The translations under genes were made by a program, and so were the position numbers. Below the pieces are notes generated by a model that ran no database searches, was not told where the DNA came from, and saw only the letters and a list, made by a program, of their open reading frames with translations. Below are positions 43,197 through 52,501 of a stretch of 64,000 nt of DNA, piece by piece. Source of the DNA: Planctomycetota bacterium (GTDB lineage: Bacteria; Planctomycetota; Phycisphaerae; UBA1845; UTPLA1); assembly GCA_003576905.1 (NCBI GenBank), contig QEVG01000012.1:31458-95457 (forward strand), written 5' to 3'. How positions within the stretch are numbered: the stretch's first letter is position 1; each line of letters opens with the position of its first letter.

Positions 43197-44348
43197 ATGC
43201 AGCCGATGGTGATGAGAACGCCTTACGATACGCGGTTCTATCGGGTTTGCGGCCTTCTCTTGGCGGCGCTGGCGAGCCTCGCGCCGATGTCGCAATTTGC
43301 CGCGGCCCAGGAAGCGGGAAGACCCGGCCGCCCGGACCAGTCAGGAGCAGCAACGCCCAAGAGCCAGCGCCGGCTCCCGCGCGGTTTCCTCGCGCGAGCG
43401 CTGAAGATGCCCGACGGCAAGTCTCGAAAGTACGCGATCTTCATTCCGCCGCAGTACAACGACGACGTAAACCACCGCTGGCCGGTCATTCTCTTTCTCC
43501 ATGGAAGCGGGGAAATCGGCGCCGACGGCATCCGGCAGACGACGGTCGGCATGCCCGTCTACGTGGCGCGGCTCGCAGCCCGGTTTCCTTTCATCGTCGT
43601 CATGCCGCAGGCGCACAAGATGTGGTTTCGCGGAGAGGAGGCGACCGCCGTCAGTCTCATCATGGAAGAGGTACACCATGACTATCGTACCGATCGGGAC
43701 CGCGTCTATCTCACCGGGCTTTCCATGGGCGGCTTCGCGACGTGGGAGATGTCCATTTTTCGGCCCGACCTTTTCGCCGCGATCGTGCCCGTCTGCGGCA
43801 TCGCTCCTCTCCAGTACATAAAGAACATCGTGCACATTCCGGTCTGGGCCTTTCACGGATCGCTGGACAAGAACGTCCCTGTGTCCGGTTCGCGCGACGC
43901 GGTCGCTGAACTTAAGCGGCTTGGGGCATCGCCGAAGTACACCGAGTATCCGAACCTCGGGCACAAATGCTGGGACCTCGCCTACGACAATCCGGAGCTT
44001 TATCGCTGGATGCTTCAATTCCGGCGTCCGCCGCCGCCGCGCGTGATCGACTACAGCTTCCCGGCCGGCATCGTCCGCGTCTGGTGGCTTGTGGTCGAAG
44101 GCGAAAAAAAGCCCAAGCGCCCTCCGCACGTTCGCGCGGAGATTCGCGACGACGGCCGCGTCGAGATTGTCAGCGAGGGCGTCATCGGGTGGGCCCTTAT
44201 TTCCGACGCCGAGCCACTTCCGCCGGGTCGCGAAATTGACGTCACTTGGAACGGAAAGCCCGTCTTCAAGGGGAAGTTCGAGGGAATCCTGGCCCTCGAG
44301 CCGCCGCGACCCTCCGGGGCCTCCACACAGCCATCGCCCGGGCGATGA
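43197..44348 (+). CDS. Exported alpha/beta hydrolase (esterase-like)
   Basis: A 383-residue exported hydrolase. The signal peptide is VCGLLLAALASLAPMSQFAAAQ (about residues 16-37). The alpha/beta-hydrolase features are the oxyanion region FLHGSGEIGADG, the nucleophile elbow GLSMGG, Asp in FHGSLDKNVPVSGSRD and His in YPNLGHKCWD. The pattern resembles phospholipase/carboxylesterase or polyester depolymerase-like enzymes of the PF02230/LpqC type. A C-terminal beta-rich extension of about 95 residues (from about 285) follows the catalytic domain and ends with STQPSPGR. The start at 43197 is preferred over the open upstream frame because the signal peptide begins there. It is divergent from the phosphodiesterase gene. 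Confidence 0.85.
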   Translation: MQPMVMRTPYDTRFYRVCGLLLAALASLAPMSQFAAAQEAGRPGRPDQSGAATPKSQRRLPRGFLARALKMPDGKSRKYAIFIPPQYNDDVNHRWPVILFLHGSGEIGADGIRQTTVGMPVYVARLAARFPFIVVMPQAHKMWFRGEEATAVSLIMEEVHHDYRTDRDRVYLTGLSMGGFATWEMSIFRPDLFAAIVPVCGIAPLQYIKNIVHIPVWAFHGSLDKNVPVSGSRDAVAELKRLGASPKYTEYPNLGHKCWDLAYDNPELYRWMLQFRRPPPPRVIDYSFPAGIVRVWWLVVEGEKKPKRPPHVRAEIRDDGRVEIVSEGVIGWALISDAEPLPPGREIDVTWNGKPVFKGKFEGILALEPPRPSGASTQPSPGR

Positions 44349-44359
44349 TGCCGGACCCT

Positions 44360-45037
44360 TCATCCGCCGCGCGTGAGGCGCGTGACCTCGATATGTGCCA
44401 GCCGCGTCGGCTCCGGCAGACGATACCCTCGTGTACACGCCAATGCCAACTGTACGGCATCGCCCAGCCGCGCCAGGTGCCCCACGCTGACATAGACCGG
44501 CTTCGCGCCCGCGCGCGTCCGCAGCGCGATCCCTATCGCTTCCTCCCGATGAAGGATCGGCGCCCGCCCGCCGGGAAGGTCGGCGGGTTCGTCGTGCGCA
44601 CCGCACAGAAGGCTCTTGGCGCATCCGAGGCATGGTCGGCCCAGCAGCAGGCCGACGTGGCACGCGATCCCGAATCTGCGGGGATGCGCCAGTCCGTGGC
44701 CGTCGAGCATGAACGCGTCCGGCTCCGTATGCAGCTTTCGCGCCGCGGCGAGCAGCGCCGGTGCCTCGCGAAAGCTGAGCAGCCCCGGCACATACGGAAA
44801 ACGGACAGGCCGGATGGCGCTCGCCGTCTCAACGACCGATTCCGTGGCGAGATTCCATACGACCCAGCATGCGACGATGCGCGTGCCGCCGTCTACAAAC
44901 GCGCAGTCGCCGCCTGCGACAACGCGTGTGCCCCGAGGAAGTCTCCGGTGAAGGACCTCCGACCGCAGCCGCTCCTGCAGGGCGATGGCCCGTTTCGGCG
45001 AGAGGCTCCACGGATGGCGCGGCGGCGGCAGTTTCAT
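44360..45037 (-). CDS. nfi: Endonuclease V
   Basis: A 225-residue DNA repair nuclease that cuts next to deoxyinosine (or inosine in RNA). Family motifs: VVAGGDCAFVDG with Asp44, the wedge PYVPGLLSFREAP (residues 81-93, with Tyr82 and Glu91), LDGHGLAHPRRFGIACHVG with Asp112, CAKSLL with Lys141, and KPVYVSVGHL with His187. All expected metal-binding residues are present. Length is normal. It is convergent with the esterase gene (11 nt between stops) and divergent from the large exported protein. Confidence 0.95.
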   Translation of the reverse strand: MKLPPPRHPWSLSPKRAIALQERLRSEVLHRRLPRGTRVVAGGDCAFVDGGTRIVACWVVWNLATESVVETASAIRPVRFPYVPGLLSFREAPALLAAARKLHTEPDAFMLDGHGLAHPRRFGIACHVGLLLGRPCLGCAKSLLCGAHDEPADLPGGRAPILHREEAIGIALRTRAGAKPVYVSVGHLARLGDAVQLALACTRGYRLPEPTRLAHIEVTRLTRGG

Positions 45038-45127
45038 GCACCGCGATTTTATCCGCGGACGCCGTACGAAGGGGATCGTATGCGCCGGTGCGTGCCGACG
45101 GTGAGTCGTCCCATGTCGCGATTCGAT

Positions 45128-45156
45128 TTGGCAGGTGGAGAGGTGGCGAATAGAAT
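45128..45156 (+). promoter_or_regulatory. Sigma-70-like promoter of the large exported protein gene
   Basis: TTGGCA (45128-45133), a 17-nt spacer and TAGAAT (45151-45156). The predicted transcription start is near 45163, giving a leader of about 50 nt before the ATG at 45212. This favours that start over in-frame codons further upstream. Confidence 0.6.
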
Positions 45157-45211
45157 AAGATCAGACAGAGTTTCCCCCTTGCCTTCCGGCCCCGACCCGC
45201 CGGCCCCTGCC

Positions 45212-48200
45212 ATGATGCGAAAAGCCCGCCATCCTCTGTCACCGCGTTCCTGGGTGTGCCATGCCTGCGCGGGCATTGCCATCATCACAGCCGCGCGCGC
45301 CTCGGCCGACATCATTCAGACGATTCAGGACGAGGAAATAGTCGGCCGCGTAACCCAGGGCGCCGACGGAATGCTCACAGTCATATCGGGCGATGCCTCC
45401 GGCAGGAAGGAACGCCGGCTGGCCCCCTCGGAAGTCAAGCAGCGCTGGCAGGCGGCGGACGAGCTCGAGCGGATCGAAGCAACGAAGGAAGTGGCCCGGC
45501 TGGCCCGGTGGACGGCCGCGTATTATCGCGCCGGGTACGAGACGCTCGCCAAGCGCTGCATGCGACGGGCCATGACCCTCGACAAGGCCTTTGCCGATGC
45601 CCCGGTCACCACGCGAACGGATCCCGCCCTGTTCGGGGGCGCGCGCCCCGGGAAGGATTTTTCGCGATTCTGGAATCTGGTCATTCTCGACGAAATGGAC
45701 GACCGCCTCGCGCCGGGCGATATCGGCGAACTTCTGAAAATCGCCGCATGGGCCAATCGCGCGGGACTTAAACAGGAAGCCGCATATTACCTCCGAAAAG
45801 CATGGAGCGATGACCGTTCCGCGCCCGAGATTGTCGACCTTGCCGCGAAATGGGGGGTTAAGCTCGAGGGCTGGCTCTCGATCGACCTGACGCCCGCGAT
45901 GGATGCCTCGCTCTTTTCCGACTTCGTGAGAGACGAGGGAACCAACGTGCAGCCCGATCCCGGCCGTGTCTTTTTCAATCTGCCGGTGCGGTTTGACCCC
46001 GATCTGGCCGGCGAAAAGCGCCGCGAAAACCCCAGCCTTACCCGCAACACGCTCAAACGAAAGGATGCCCGCGAGTTTTACGGCCTTCGCTCGCTCACCA
46101 TGCGAGACGGCCGGGTGCGCATTGACGGGCATGAAGTGCAGCCGGTTGTCGAGCGCATCACCTTGTTGCCGGGCGAAGGCGCGCGCCGCATGGCGGAGTT
46201 GCGAAACCAGCTCGGTCCTCGCAGCGCCGAAGTCCGTGCACAGGACGACAAGCAGCGCCCGCCGCGCGCCGCGCGTCAGACGCGTCTTCGTGGCCCGCCG
46301 ATCAATGAAAGAGCCACCGGCTGGGTGGCGTTCATTTTCGAACTGCCGGCCGACGCCGTTGAGTTCAAGGTCGCCTGGCCCGAGGGCGGCGAGGAGACGC
46401 TTGACCTGGGCTTCATACGCACCGCCGCCCTCATTTCGCCGGACGAAATCAAGCGCTCGGTTTCCGGCGCGATCAAGGGCGGTGAGCCGCCGGGATGGCC
46501 CTGGTCATCGGCCTCGGCGATCGTCTCGACCCTGGCCACGATCCAGTCGTCGTCGCCCGCAATGGCCGCGCTCGCCATTGAGCGGCTGCGCCGCATACGC
46601 ATCGAACTGGGCTGGCGGATCGGACCGGAAACACAGGCCGATCTCGACGCATGGTCGGAGGCGGTGGATGAATCCGTGCTGCGCTCGGCGATGCGGAGCG
46701 AGGAACAGGTTCGGCTCGCCGCATTTCGCTACTTCTGCGATTATCCGCCCCAGTATGAAGCGCCCGTTTCGACACATGCCATGGAGCTCTTGGCGCGTGC
46801 CGAGCCCGATTTGCAGTTTGCGTGGGTGCGCATGATTGACTGCGGACTGCGCCGCGATCCGTGCACCTATTGGTGGCGACAGGGCGCGCCGACACGGACC
46901 AGGGCGGACGCCGAGGCGGATTCATCCGGGGCAAAGGACCATGGGTCGGGAGGCTTTCCGCCGGCACCGCTGAAATCCTCGGCCCCTTCGACGGATGTCG
47001 CCCCCGTTCAGCGCCGCACCGCCCGCCTCCTCGAAGCGCTTCTCCAGTCCGAAGATGCCATCGTATGTTCCGAGGCGCTTGACATTCTCCTCTCGCTGCC
47101 TGAATCCGCGACCGACTGGAAGTTCATGCGGTTGGCCTCCGCCCCGGCGCAAGGCTATGCTCTTTCGCGGATCCGCGACATTCGAAGCGAGTCGTCTGTC
47201 TCGCAGCTGCTTCAGGCCCTCATGCTCAGTGCCCGACCCGAAATAGCCCAGGACGTCGCCCGCGAAGCGCGCATCCTCGGCCTTCGCGCGAAGGACACCG
47301 ATGCGTCTATCCTCACGCAATGGGCCGATCTCGACTCCGATGAGCGCCGCGCCGCCTTTCTCAAAGTTCTCTCCGGCGTTGCACTGGGCGAGCTGGTGTA
47401 CTCGAAACGCTTTTCACGAATGGTGGACGAGGCGCTTCACTCGGAAGAGTCCGTGCGGGAAGCCGCCTGGCGCTTTCTGCTGGCTCAGCTTCGACTCCGG
47501 CGCGAAAACACTGCCGCCGAGGCCTTCGCGCCCCCGTCACGCGGTTCGCCGGGCCGCGGGCCGTTCCCAGTGATGATCGATCCCGCCTCGCACGATGCGC
47601 TGCTTGACGGCGTGCTTGACGCCGCCCGCCGGGGGACTTCCCCGGTCCGGCTCGACGCCCTGCGCGCCCTTCTGGAGTTGGGCTACGCCGACGAGGCGGC
47701 GCGATGCATTATCGACGCGACCGGCGATTCCCAGGCGTCCGATCTGTCCTCCGCAGCGGACGCCTCTGCGACATGTCCGGACCCGATGCTCCTGATCGAT
47801 GATCCCACGGTCAATCGTTCAGACGCGATGCTGGCATTCCTGGGTCGATTCCTCGCGCCCGGTGCCGAAAAGCACGCGCCCGCGATCATCGCCTATCTGA
47901 ATACCCTGGCTGCCGAGACCCCGCCCTCGGAGCATTGGCGGATTCGCGCCGCCCTCAAGTGCGGAGTCAACATTGACGATCTCGATGCTCTTGGAAAGGC
48001 ACTCCCACCGCCTGCATCCCTCGGTGTCGAGCGCTGGCTCAGCAAGCTTTGTCACATGACTGACCAGGATCGCCAGCGCCTGACCACCGCGGCGACCCGC
48101 GCCGAGCGCGCCGATCGCCTCGCCCAGATAAACCTCCGCCGGGGCCGACTCGTCGACGGCCTGTATGGCGGACTTGTTGTCCTCGCGGTTACGTCGCGGG

Positions 48201-48871
48201 CCGAACGCTCGCCCGACGCTGCGGCCGGCGGACCCACCCAATGGAATCTCTCGCGACGCGTCACGCTCCCCTTGCCGCCGATCGAGCTTCGAGCGACCGA
48301 GAAGGATGACGGCCAGGTCTATGTCATCTGCCAGGGGTGTATCGTGGGCCGGGCATTCACCCTCGCCGGAAGCGATGGCGAACCCGTCCCCGACGACAAC
48401 GTCGTGGGCAGCGGACGCGTCATGGAGCAGGTGCTGCCCATTCGAAGCCCAAGGGCCTATTTTCCCGTTCTGACCGCCTCCCCTGCATGGTGGGACGTCG
48501 CGGGAGTCAAGCCCTTCGACGGCGGTGCGCCTCCGTCGCCCGAAGGAGAGGTGATCGGTCCATTGCGCCTGCCCAATCACAAGGTGTTGAAGGCGCCCAC
48601 GCCCGGCACGATCACGCTCGACGCGGCGCCGCTTTTGCGAGACGCCATCCGAAAGGCGGGGCTGCTCCCCAATGAGGACCTTGAGGAACTCGTGCCAAGT
48701 CCCTTTCTTGTCACGCTGCGCTACCGTTTGTTCGGCCTGTTCAGCGGCTGCGGTACCGATGTCCTGCCCGGCTACTATCCCCCGGATGACAAGAACCTGT
48801 CACGCGTAAAGACCTACGCCGGCCAGTGGCACATCATGAACATGATGCTGGTGATGGAAAAGCTTGACTGA
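45212..48871 (+). CDS. Large exported protein of unknown function
   Basis: A 1219-residue protein without a domain I recognise. The N-terminus has a basic region and a hydrophobic stretch ending in an Ala-x-Ala-type site (CAGIAIITAARASA), so export is likely. The first 100 residues contain a possible small beta-domain (EEIVGRVTQGADGMLTVISG) followed by helices. The middle has long helical stretches that may be irregular HEAT/TPR-like repeats (EEQVRLAAFRYFCDYPPQYE, EDAIVCSEALDILLSLPESA, EESVREAAWRFLLAQLRLRR). The C-terminus reads GTDVLPGYYPPDDKNLSRVK. The frame is open back to 44246, but that part lies opposite endonuclease V and is rejected. A good promoter is at 45128-45156. Confidence 0.78.
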   Translation: MMRKARHPLSPRSWVCHACAGIAIITAARASADIIQTIQDEEIVGRVTQGADGMLTVISGDASGRKERRLAPSEVKQRWQAADELERIEATKEVARLARWTAAYYRAGYETLAKRCMRRAMTLDKAFADAPVTTRTDPALFGGARPGKDFSRFWNLVILDEMDDRLAPGDIGELLKIAAWANRAGLKQEAAYYLRKAWSDDRSAPEIVDLAAKWGVKLEGWLSIDLTPAMDASLFSDFVRDEGTNVQPDPGRVFFNLPVRFDPDLAGEKRRENPSLTRNTLKRKDAREFYGLRSLTMRDGRVRIDGHEVQPVVERITLLPGEGARRMAELRNQLGPRSAEVRAQDDKQRPPRAARQTRLRGPPINERATGWVAFIFELPADAVEFKVAWPEGGEETLDLGFIRTAALISPDEIKRSVSGAIKGGEPPGWPWSSASAIVSTLATIQSSSPAMAALAIERLRRIRIELGWRIGPETQADLDAWSEAVDESVLRSAMRSEEQVRLAAFRYFCDYPPQYEAPVSTHAMELLARAEPDLQFAWVRMIDCGLRRDPCTYWWRQGAPTRTRADAEADSSGAKDHGSGGFPPAPLKSSAPSTDVAPVQRRTARLLEALLQSEDAIVCSEALDILLSLPESATDWKFMRLASAPAQGYALSRIRDIRSESSVSQLLQALMLSARPEIAQDVAREARILGLRAKDTDASILTQWADLDSDERRAAFLKVLSGVALGELVYSKRFSRMVDEALHSEESVREAAWRFLLAQLRLRRENTAAEAFAPPSRGSPGRGPFPVMIDPASHDALLDGVLDAARRGTSPVRLDALRALLELGYADEAARCIIDATGDSQASDLSSAADASATCPDPMLLIDDPTVNRSDAMLAFLGRFLAPGAEKHAPAIIAYLNTLAAETPPSEHWRIRAALKCGVNIDDLDALGKALPPPASLGVERWLSKLCHMTDQDRQRLTTAATRAERADRLAQINLRRGRLVDGLYGGLVVLAVTSRAERSPDAAAGGPTQWNLSRRVTLPLPPIELRATEKDDGQVYVICQGCIVGRAFTLAGSDGEPVPDDNVVGSGRVMEQVLPIRSPRAYFPVLTASPAWWDVAGVKPFDGGAPPSPEGEVIGPLRLPNHKVLKAPTPGTITLDAAPLLRDAIRKAGLLPNEDLEELVPSPFLVTLRYRLFGLFSGCGTDVLPGYYPPDDKNLSRVKTYAGQWHIMNMMLVMEKLD

Positions 48872-48906
48872 CGGGACATCCCGTCGCGCGGCCGCTCGAT
48901 GGGGCG

Positions 48907-50004
48907 TCAGGGGACGACCGTGACGCGCGAATGCCGGTCGACCAGCAGTTCATAGACTTCCGCCACGTCGTCGGGTTTGAGCCGGATGCACCCGAGCGAC
49001 ATGTTCTGCCCGATGCTCTCGGGATCGATCGTCCCATGAATGCCGAACCCCGTGCGGCCCACCGCCTCTCCGGCGAGCCCCTCCAGGCCCAGCCAGCGCT
49101 CGCCGATCGGGTTGTCGGGATCCTCCGCCAGGTAGTGCTGATTCGTGGTCGGGTCGGTCCAGTCGGGATTAATCAGCTTGGTGTTCACCGCCCAGGTTCC
49201 CGTGGGTGTTCCGCCATTGACGCCAAGACCCACGCGGTAACTTCGCACCAGGATGTCCTCCAGGTAGACATCCATGCGATGGTGCGTCTTGCTGATAATC
49301 GCGCTGAACGGGCCGCGAACGACCTTCAGAGTCTGGCCGACTCGAAGGCGGTGCGGGTCGGCCAGCTGGTTGATCTTCGCCAAAAGCTCCTCGGTGACCA
49401 TGTACTGCCGGCCGATGCTGTAAAGCGTGTCTCCGGCGGCGACGGTATGCACCTCCACCAGCGGATCGCCCGTGCCGATGGCACGTGAAAAGATCAGCGT
49501 TTGTGCGATGCGCAGCAGTTCGTTGCGCGCCTCCGCCTGTTCCTCGTCCGTCAGCTCCATTCGGAGCGCGGCGGCAAATTCCGTCCTGGCGCGGATGAAT
49601 TCGCCGCGCTGGACCGCCTGCCGGGCGGACTCCAGCGTATCGATTGCCGGAGAGGCTGGTTTCGGCGGCTGGGAGAGCGTGATTTCCACCGGCTGCGCGT
49701 TCGACGGCGGCTGGTTCGCCAGAACGCCCGCCGTCGGTTCCGCCGCGTCGGCGCGCTCTTCGATGGATTTTTCGTCGACCGGCATTGCCGACGGCTGCTC
49801 CGAGGTCGGCGCGGAGGGTCGTGTGGCGCGAAGCGGTGTCGGCGACGTGGATTGTGCAGTCGCTTCGACGCCGGGCGGTGACCCGCCCGATGCGACGACC
49901 GGGTTTTCCATGTCGGCGCGCATGTGCCGCCATGCGTAATAGCCCCATGCGCCCGCCGCGATGACGATAGCGGCCGAGAGGATCGTCCATGAACGCTTCA
50001 TCAT
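48907..50004 (-). CDS. LysM-containing L,D-transpeptidase
   Basis: A 365-residue envelope protein that would cross-link peptidoglycan stems or attach proteins to them. It has an N-terminal membrane anchor (SWTILSAAIVIAAGAWGYYAW) and a Pro/Thr/Ser-rich linker. A helical stretch of about 50 residues and a LysM domain follow (HTVAAGDTLYSIGRQYMVTE to GQTLKVV). The YkuD catalytic domain is at the C-terminus, with FGIHGTIDPESIGQNMSLGCIRL providing catalytic His and Cys. ATGs at 50004 and 50001 are adjacent; a TTG at 50025 with GGGAG upstream is an alternative that adds seven residues. It fits with lysA in this window: both imply meso-DAP peptidoglycan. Confidence 0.93.
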   Translation of the reverse strand: MMKRSWTILSAAIVIAAGAWGYYAWRHMRADMENPVVASGGSPPGVEATAQSTSPTPLRATRPSAPTSEQPSAMPVDEKSIEERADAAEPTAGVLANQPPSNAQPVEITLSQPPKPASPAIDTLESARQAVQRGEFIRARTEFAAALRMELTDEEQAEARNELLRIAQTLIFSRAIGTGDPLVEVHTVAAGDTLYSIGRQYMVTEELLAKINQLADPHRLRVGQTLKVVRGPFSAIISKTHHRMDVYLEDILVRSYRVGLGVNGGTPTGTWAVNTKLINPDWTDPTTNQHYLAEDPDNPIGERWLGLEGLAGEAVGRTGFGIHGTIDPESIGQNMSLGCIRLKPDDVAEVYELLVDRHSRVTVVP

Positions 50005-50359
50005 GCCAATGTCGATACCAGCCAAGGGAATACTCCCGTGATCGAAGGTGTCAGGGTGGTTTGCGGGATTGCAGGCTGACCTTCTGAGTCGCGGCTGCGC
50101 TCGGCGAAAGGCGTCGCGAACTTCCTTACGGGTAGGTTAGCGGCCTTGTTCGAGGAATCAAGCTCCGCCGCCACGAATGCCCGCCCTCTCGAATCTTAAG
50201 TATCTGGCGAATGCAGTGATACCACCCGAAAGCGTCGCCCGGACACGTGCAGCGCTCCCACGCGGTTGCCGGGCACTGTGAATTGTCCGCGCCGCGGTAG
50301 TAAAATGGACACCCTCGCGGAGGTCGGACCATGCCGCGGAATACCAGAAAGGGGAAACG
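50005..50359. other. 355-nt divergent intergenic region
   Basis: It lies between the L,D-transpeptidase and the phosphoesterase/GIY-YIG gene. I found no gene, tRNA or convincing hairpin terminator. A TAAAAT box near 50300 could be a -10 for the rightward gene, but no -35 at proper spacing is visible. Confidence 0.4.
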
Positions 50360-52501
50360 GTGCCCGGAGCGTTGACGGTTTTTCATACGGCGGACTCCCA
50401 CATCGGCGCGGAGATGCCCGGCAGGCCCCGGCTCAATGTGCATCGCCGCGGCCACGACTTCATCGAGAGTTTTCGCCGCGCGGTGCGTCGCGCCCTGTTC
50501 GGGGAGTGCGACCTGCTGATTCACGCCGGGGACCTCTTCGACTCCCCGGCCCCGACCGCCGCAGCCATCCTCGCCGCGGGAGAGCCATTGCTCGAGGTTG
50601 CCGCCGCGGGCGTGCCCGTCATCATTGTGCCCGGAAACCACGAGCGATCCGCGATACCTGACTGCCTGCTCCTTGCGCATCGCAACATTCACCTCGTGAC
50701 CCGCCCGGTCACGATTGCGCTGAAATGCGAGGGCCTGAACGTCGCGGTATCGGCATTCCCGTGTATCCGCCGGGCGTCCGCCGAACGGTTTCCTGCCGTT
50801 CTGGCAGAGACATCATGGCAGAAAAAGAACGCCGACATCCGCATCCTCGCGCTTCACCAAACTCTTGAATCCGCCACCTGCGGCCCGGCCGGTTACAGGT
50901 TTCGGAGCGGCGAGGACGTTATCGACCGGGCCGCCATCCCAGACAGTTTCCATTATGTTGCATGTGGACACGTCCACCGCCATCAGATTCTCAAGCCAAC
51001 CTGTGATGGTCAGCCGCCCATCGTCTACTCCGGATCGCCCGATCGCATTTCCTTCGCCGAGAAGGACGAACCAAAGGGATTCGTACGTGTCACCCTGGAG
51101 CATGAGCGACTCGTACCGGAGTTCGTCGAGCACGAGGTACGGCCGATGTGTGTGCTGCCCTTGGCCATTACCGGGCTTGCAGTGCCGCGAATTCGGGACA
51201 ACGTCTTCGACTGGCTCCTGGGCGTGGCGGCGGGCGCCGTCGCCCAACTGCGACTCACGGGCAGCCCCGCCGGCGGCGAATTAACCGGCCTTCGGCTCAC
51301 CGAGTTGGCACGGTCTCTCCGGCCGGATGTCCACTTTTCCATTTCCGCGCAGGGGATCGAATTCGAGCGTGGTCGCGATGCGCCCCGCGCGGTCTTCCGG
51401 GTTCGATCGGCATTTGCCTGTCTCGACGCGCCACCTGAATGCGTGGCGAGTGCGACCGTCGACCGGATTGCAGAGCTACCGGCCAGTCGCGGCGTGTACG
51501 CGCTGTACGATGCGGAAGACCGCCTCCTCTACGTCGGCAAGGCGGCGAATGTCCGCGCCCGCGTTCGCTCCCATCTTGCGCACTTCGGGCGGGCAAACTA
51601 CTTCAAGGGCTGGGCGGCCCAGGTCGCGCGGGCGGAGGCCCGCCGTGCCTACAGCGATCTGGAGGCTCATTTGGTGGAGGCGGAGCTGATACGGCGCCTG
51701 TCTCCGCCGTTCAATCAGCAGATGCGACGCTGGGCTCGTTACTGCTATGTGATCGAGCGCGATCCGCCTGGCGGCAAATTTACTATCGTCGCCGAGCCGG
51801 TCGACGGTTGTGACGATTGTTATGGTCCCTTCCGCAGCCGCGTGTCGGCGGAACAATTCATGGCGGCGGTCGCGCTGCATTTCGACATCGGCGATCGTGA
51901 GCCCGCGGCGGTCTCAACGACCGGGGCGCGCCGTCGCGCGGAGACCTTTGGCGCGTTCCCTGGGGCGCGATCGCCGGCGCAATGTATCCCCGCCGACTTG
52001 GATTCGCCGTGGCGCGTGGACGGAACTCCGGCGGATCGGCATCGCCGCCGAAGCGCGTTCCTTCGCGGGGAGGACGACGATTCGCTTCGAGAACTTGAAA
52101 CGCGCCTGGCGGCGCTTTCGACACCGCTTTCAGGTGAGGACATCGAGCCGATGGCGAACCTCGCAGCTGTGCTTCGTCAGGGTTTTGATCATCTTCGCCT
52201 GCTCCGAGAGGGCAGAGCCTTGATCGGTCGTTCGGTGCGGCTCTCCAGCGAGGAAAATGACGGACGCGTCGCGGAATTCACGCGCGAGGGTATCCGCTTT
52301 CGGATTCACGTATGGAATGATCCCGAGAAGATTCTGGTCGGCCAACTGCCTGCCGATTGCATGGGCCGCGTGGACGATCGACCCCTTCCGCGCCAGATTA
52401 TCGACGGCCTCGCCGCGGCGGTCAGAGCGCTCCGGCGTCAGGTCGCGACGGGCGATGGCGTCACAATCACGGATCGAACCGCCGCACTTTCTCGTCCGTG
52501 A
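50360..52501 (+). CDS. SbcD/Mre11-like phosphoesterase fused to UvrC/Cho-like GIY-YIG nuclease
   Basis: A 713-residue two-nuclease fusion. Residues 1 to about 240 are a calcineurin-like phosphoesterase of the SbcD/Mre11/YhaO type: Asp12 and His14 (TADSHIG), Asp58 (HAGDLFD), Asn93-His94 (VPGNHE), His166, and His204/His206 (CGHVHRH). A capping-like region extends to about 365. Residues 370-460 match the UvrC N-terminal nuclease: GVYALYDAEDRLLYVGKAAN with Tyr380, Tyr391 and Arg399, then AHLVEAELIRRLSPPFNQQM with catalytic Glu440. A UvrC-style GPFRSRVSAEQF segment follows. The last 170 residues are unassigned. The start is GTG with AGGGG upstream. A role in DNA end processing or excision repair is inferred. 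No sbcC-like ATPase gene adjoins it. Its 3' end overlaps the convergent folate gene by 35 nt. Confidence 0.88.
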   Translation: MPGALTVFHTADSHIGAEMPGRPRLNVHRRGHDFIESFRRAVRRALFGECDLLIHAGDLFDSPAPTAAAILAAGEPLLEVAAAGVPVIIVPGNHERSAIPDCLLLAHRNIHLVTRPVTIALKCEGLNVAVSAFPCIRRASAERFPAVLAETSWQKKNADIRILALHQTLESATCGPAGYRFRSGEDVIDRAAIPDSFHYVACGHVHRHQILKPTCDGQPPIVYSGSPDRISFAEKDEPKGFVRVTLEHERLVPEFVEHEVRPMCVLPLAITGLAVPRIRDNVFDWLLGVAAGAVAQLRLTGSPAGGELTGLRLTELARSLRPDVHFSISAQGIEFERGRDAPRAVFRVRSAFACLDAPPECVASATVDRIAELPASRGVYALYDAEDRLLYVGKAANVRARVRSHLAHFGRANYFKGWAAQVARAEARRAYSDLEAHLVEAELIRRLSPPFNQQMRRWARYCYVIERDPPGGKFTIVAEPVDGCDDCYGPFRSRVSAEQFMAAVALHFDIGDREPAAVSTTGARRRAETFGAFPGARSPAQCIPADLDSPWRVDGTPADRHRRRSAFLRGEDDDSLRELETRLAALSTPLSGEDIEPMANLAAVLRQGFDHLRLLREGRALIGRSVRLSSEENDGRVAEFTREGIRFRIHVWNDPEKILVGQLPADCMGRVDDRPLPRQIIDGLAAAVRALRRQVATGDGVTITDRTAALSRP

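Noticed and set aside
44246..45211. 322-residue N-terminal extension of the large exported protein
   Set aside because: It overlaps endonuclease V on the other strand, and a promoter and signal peptide fit the start at 45212.
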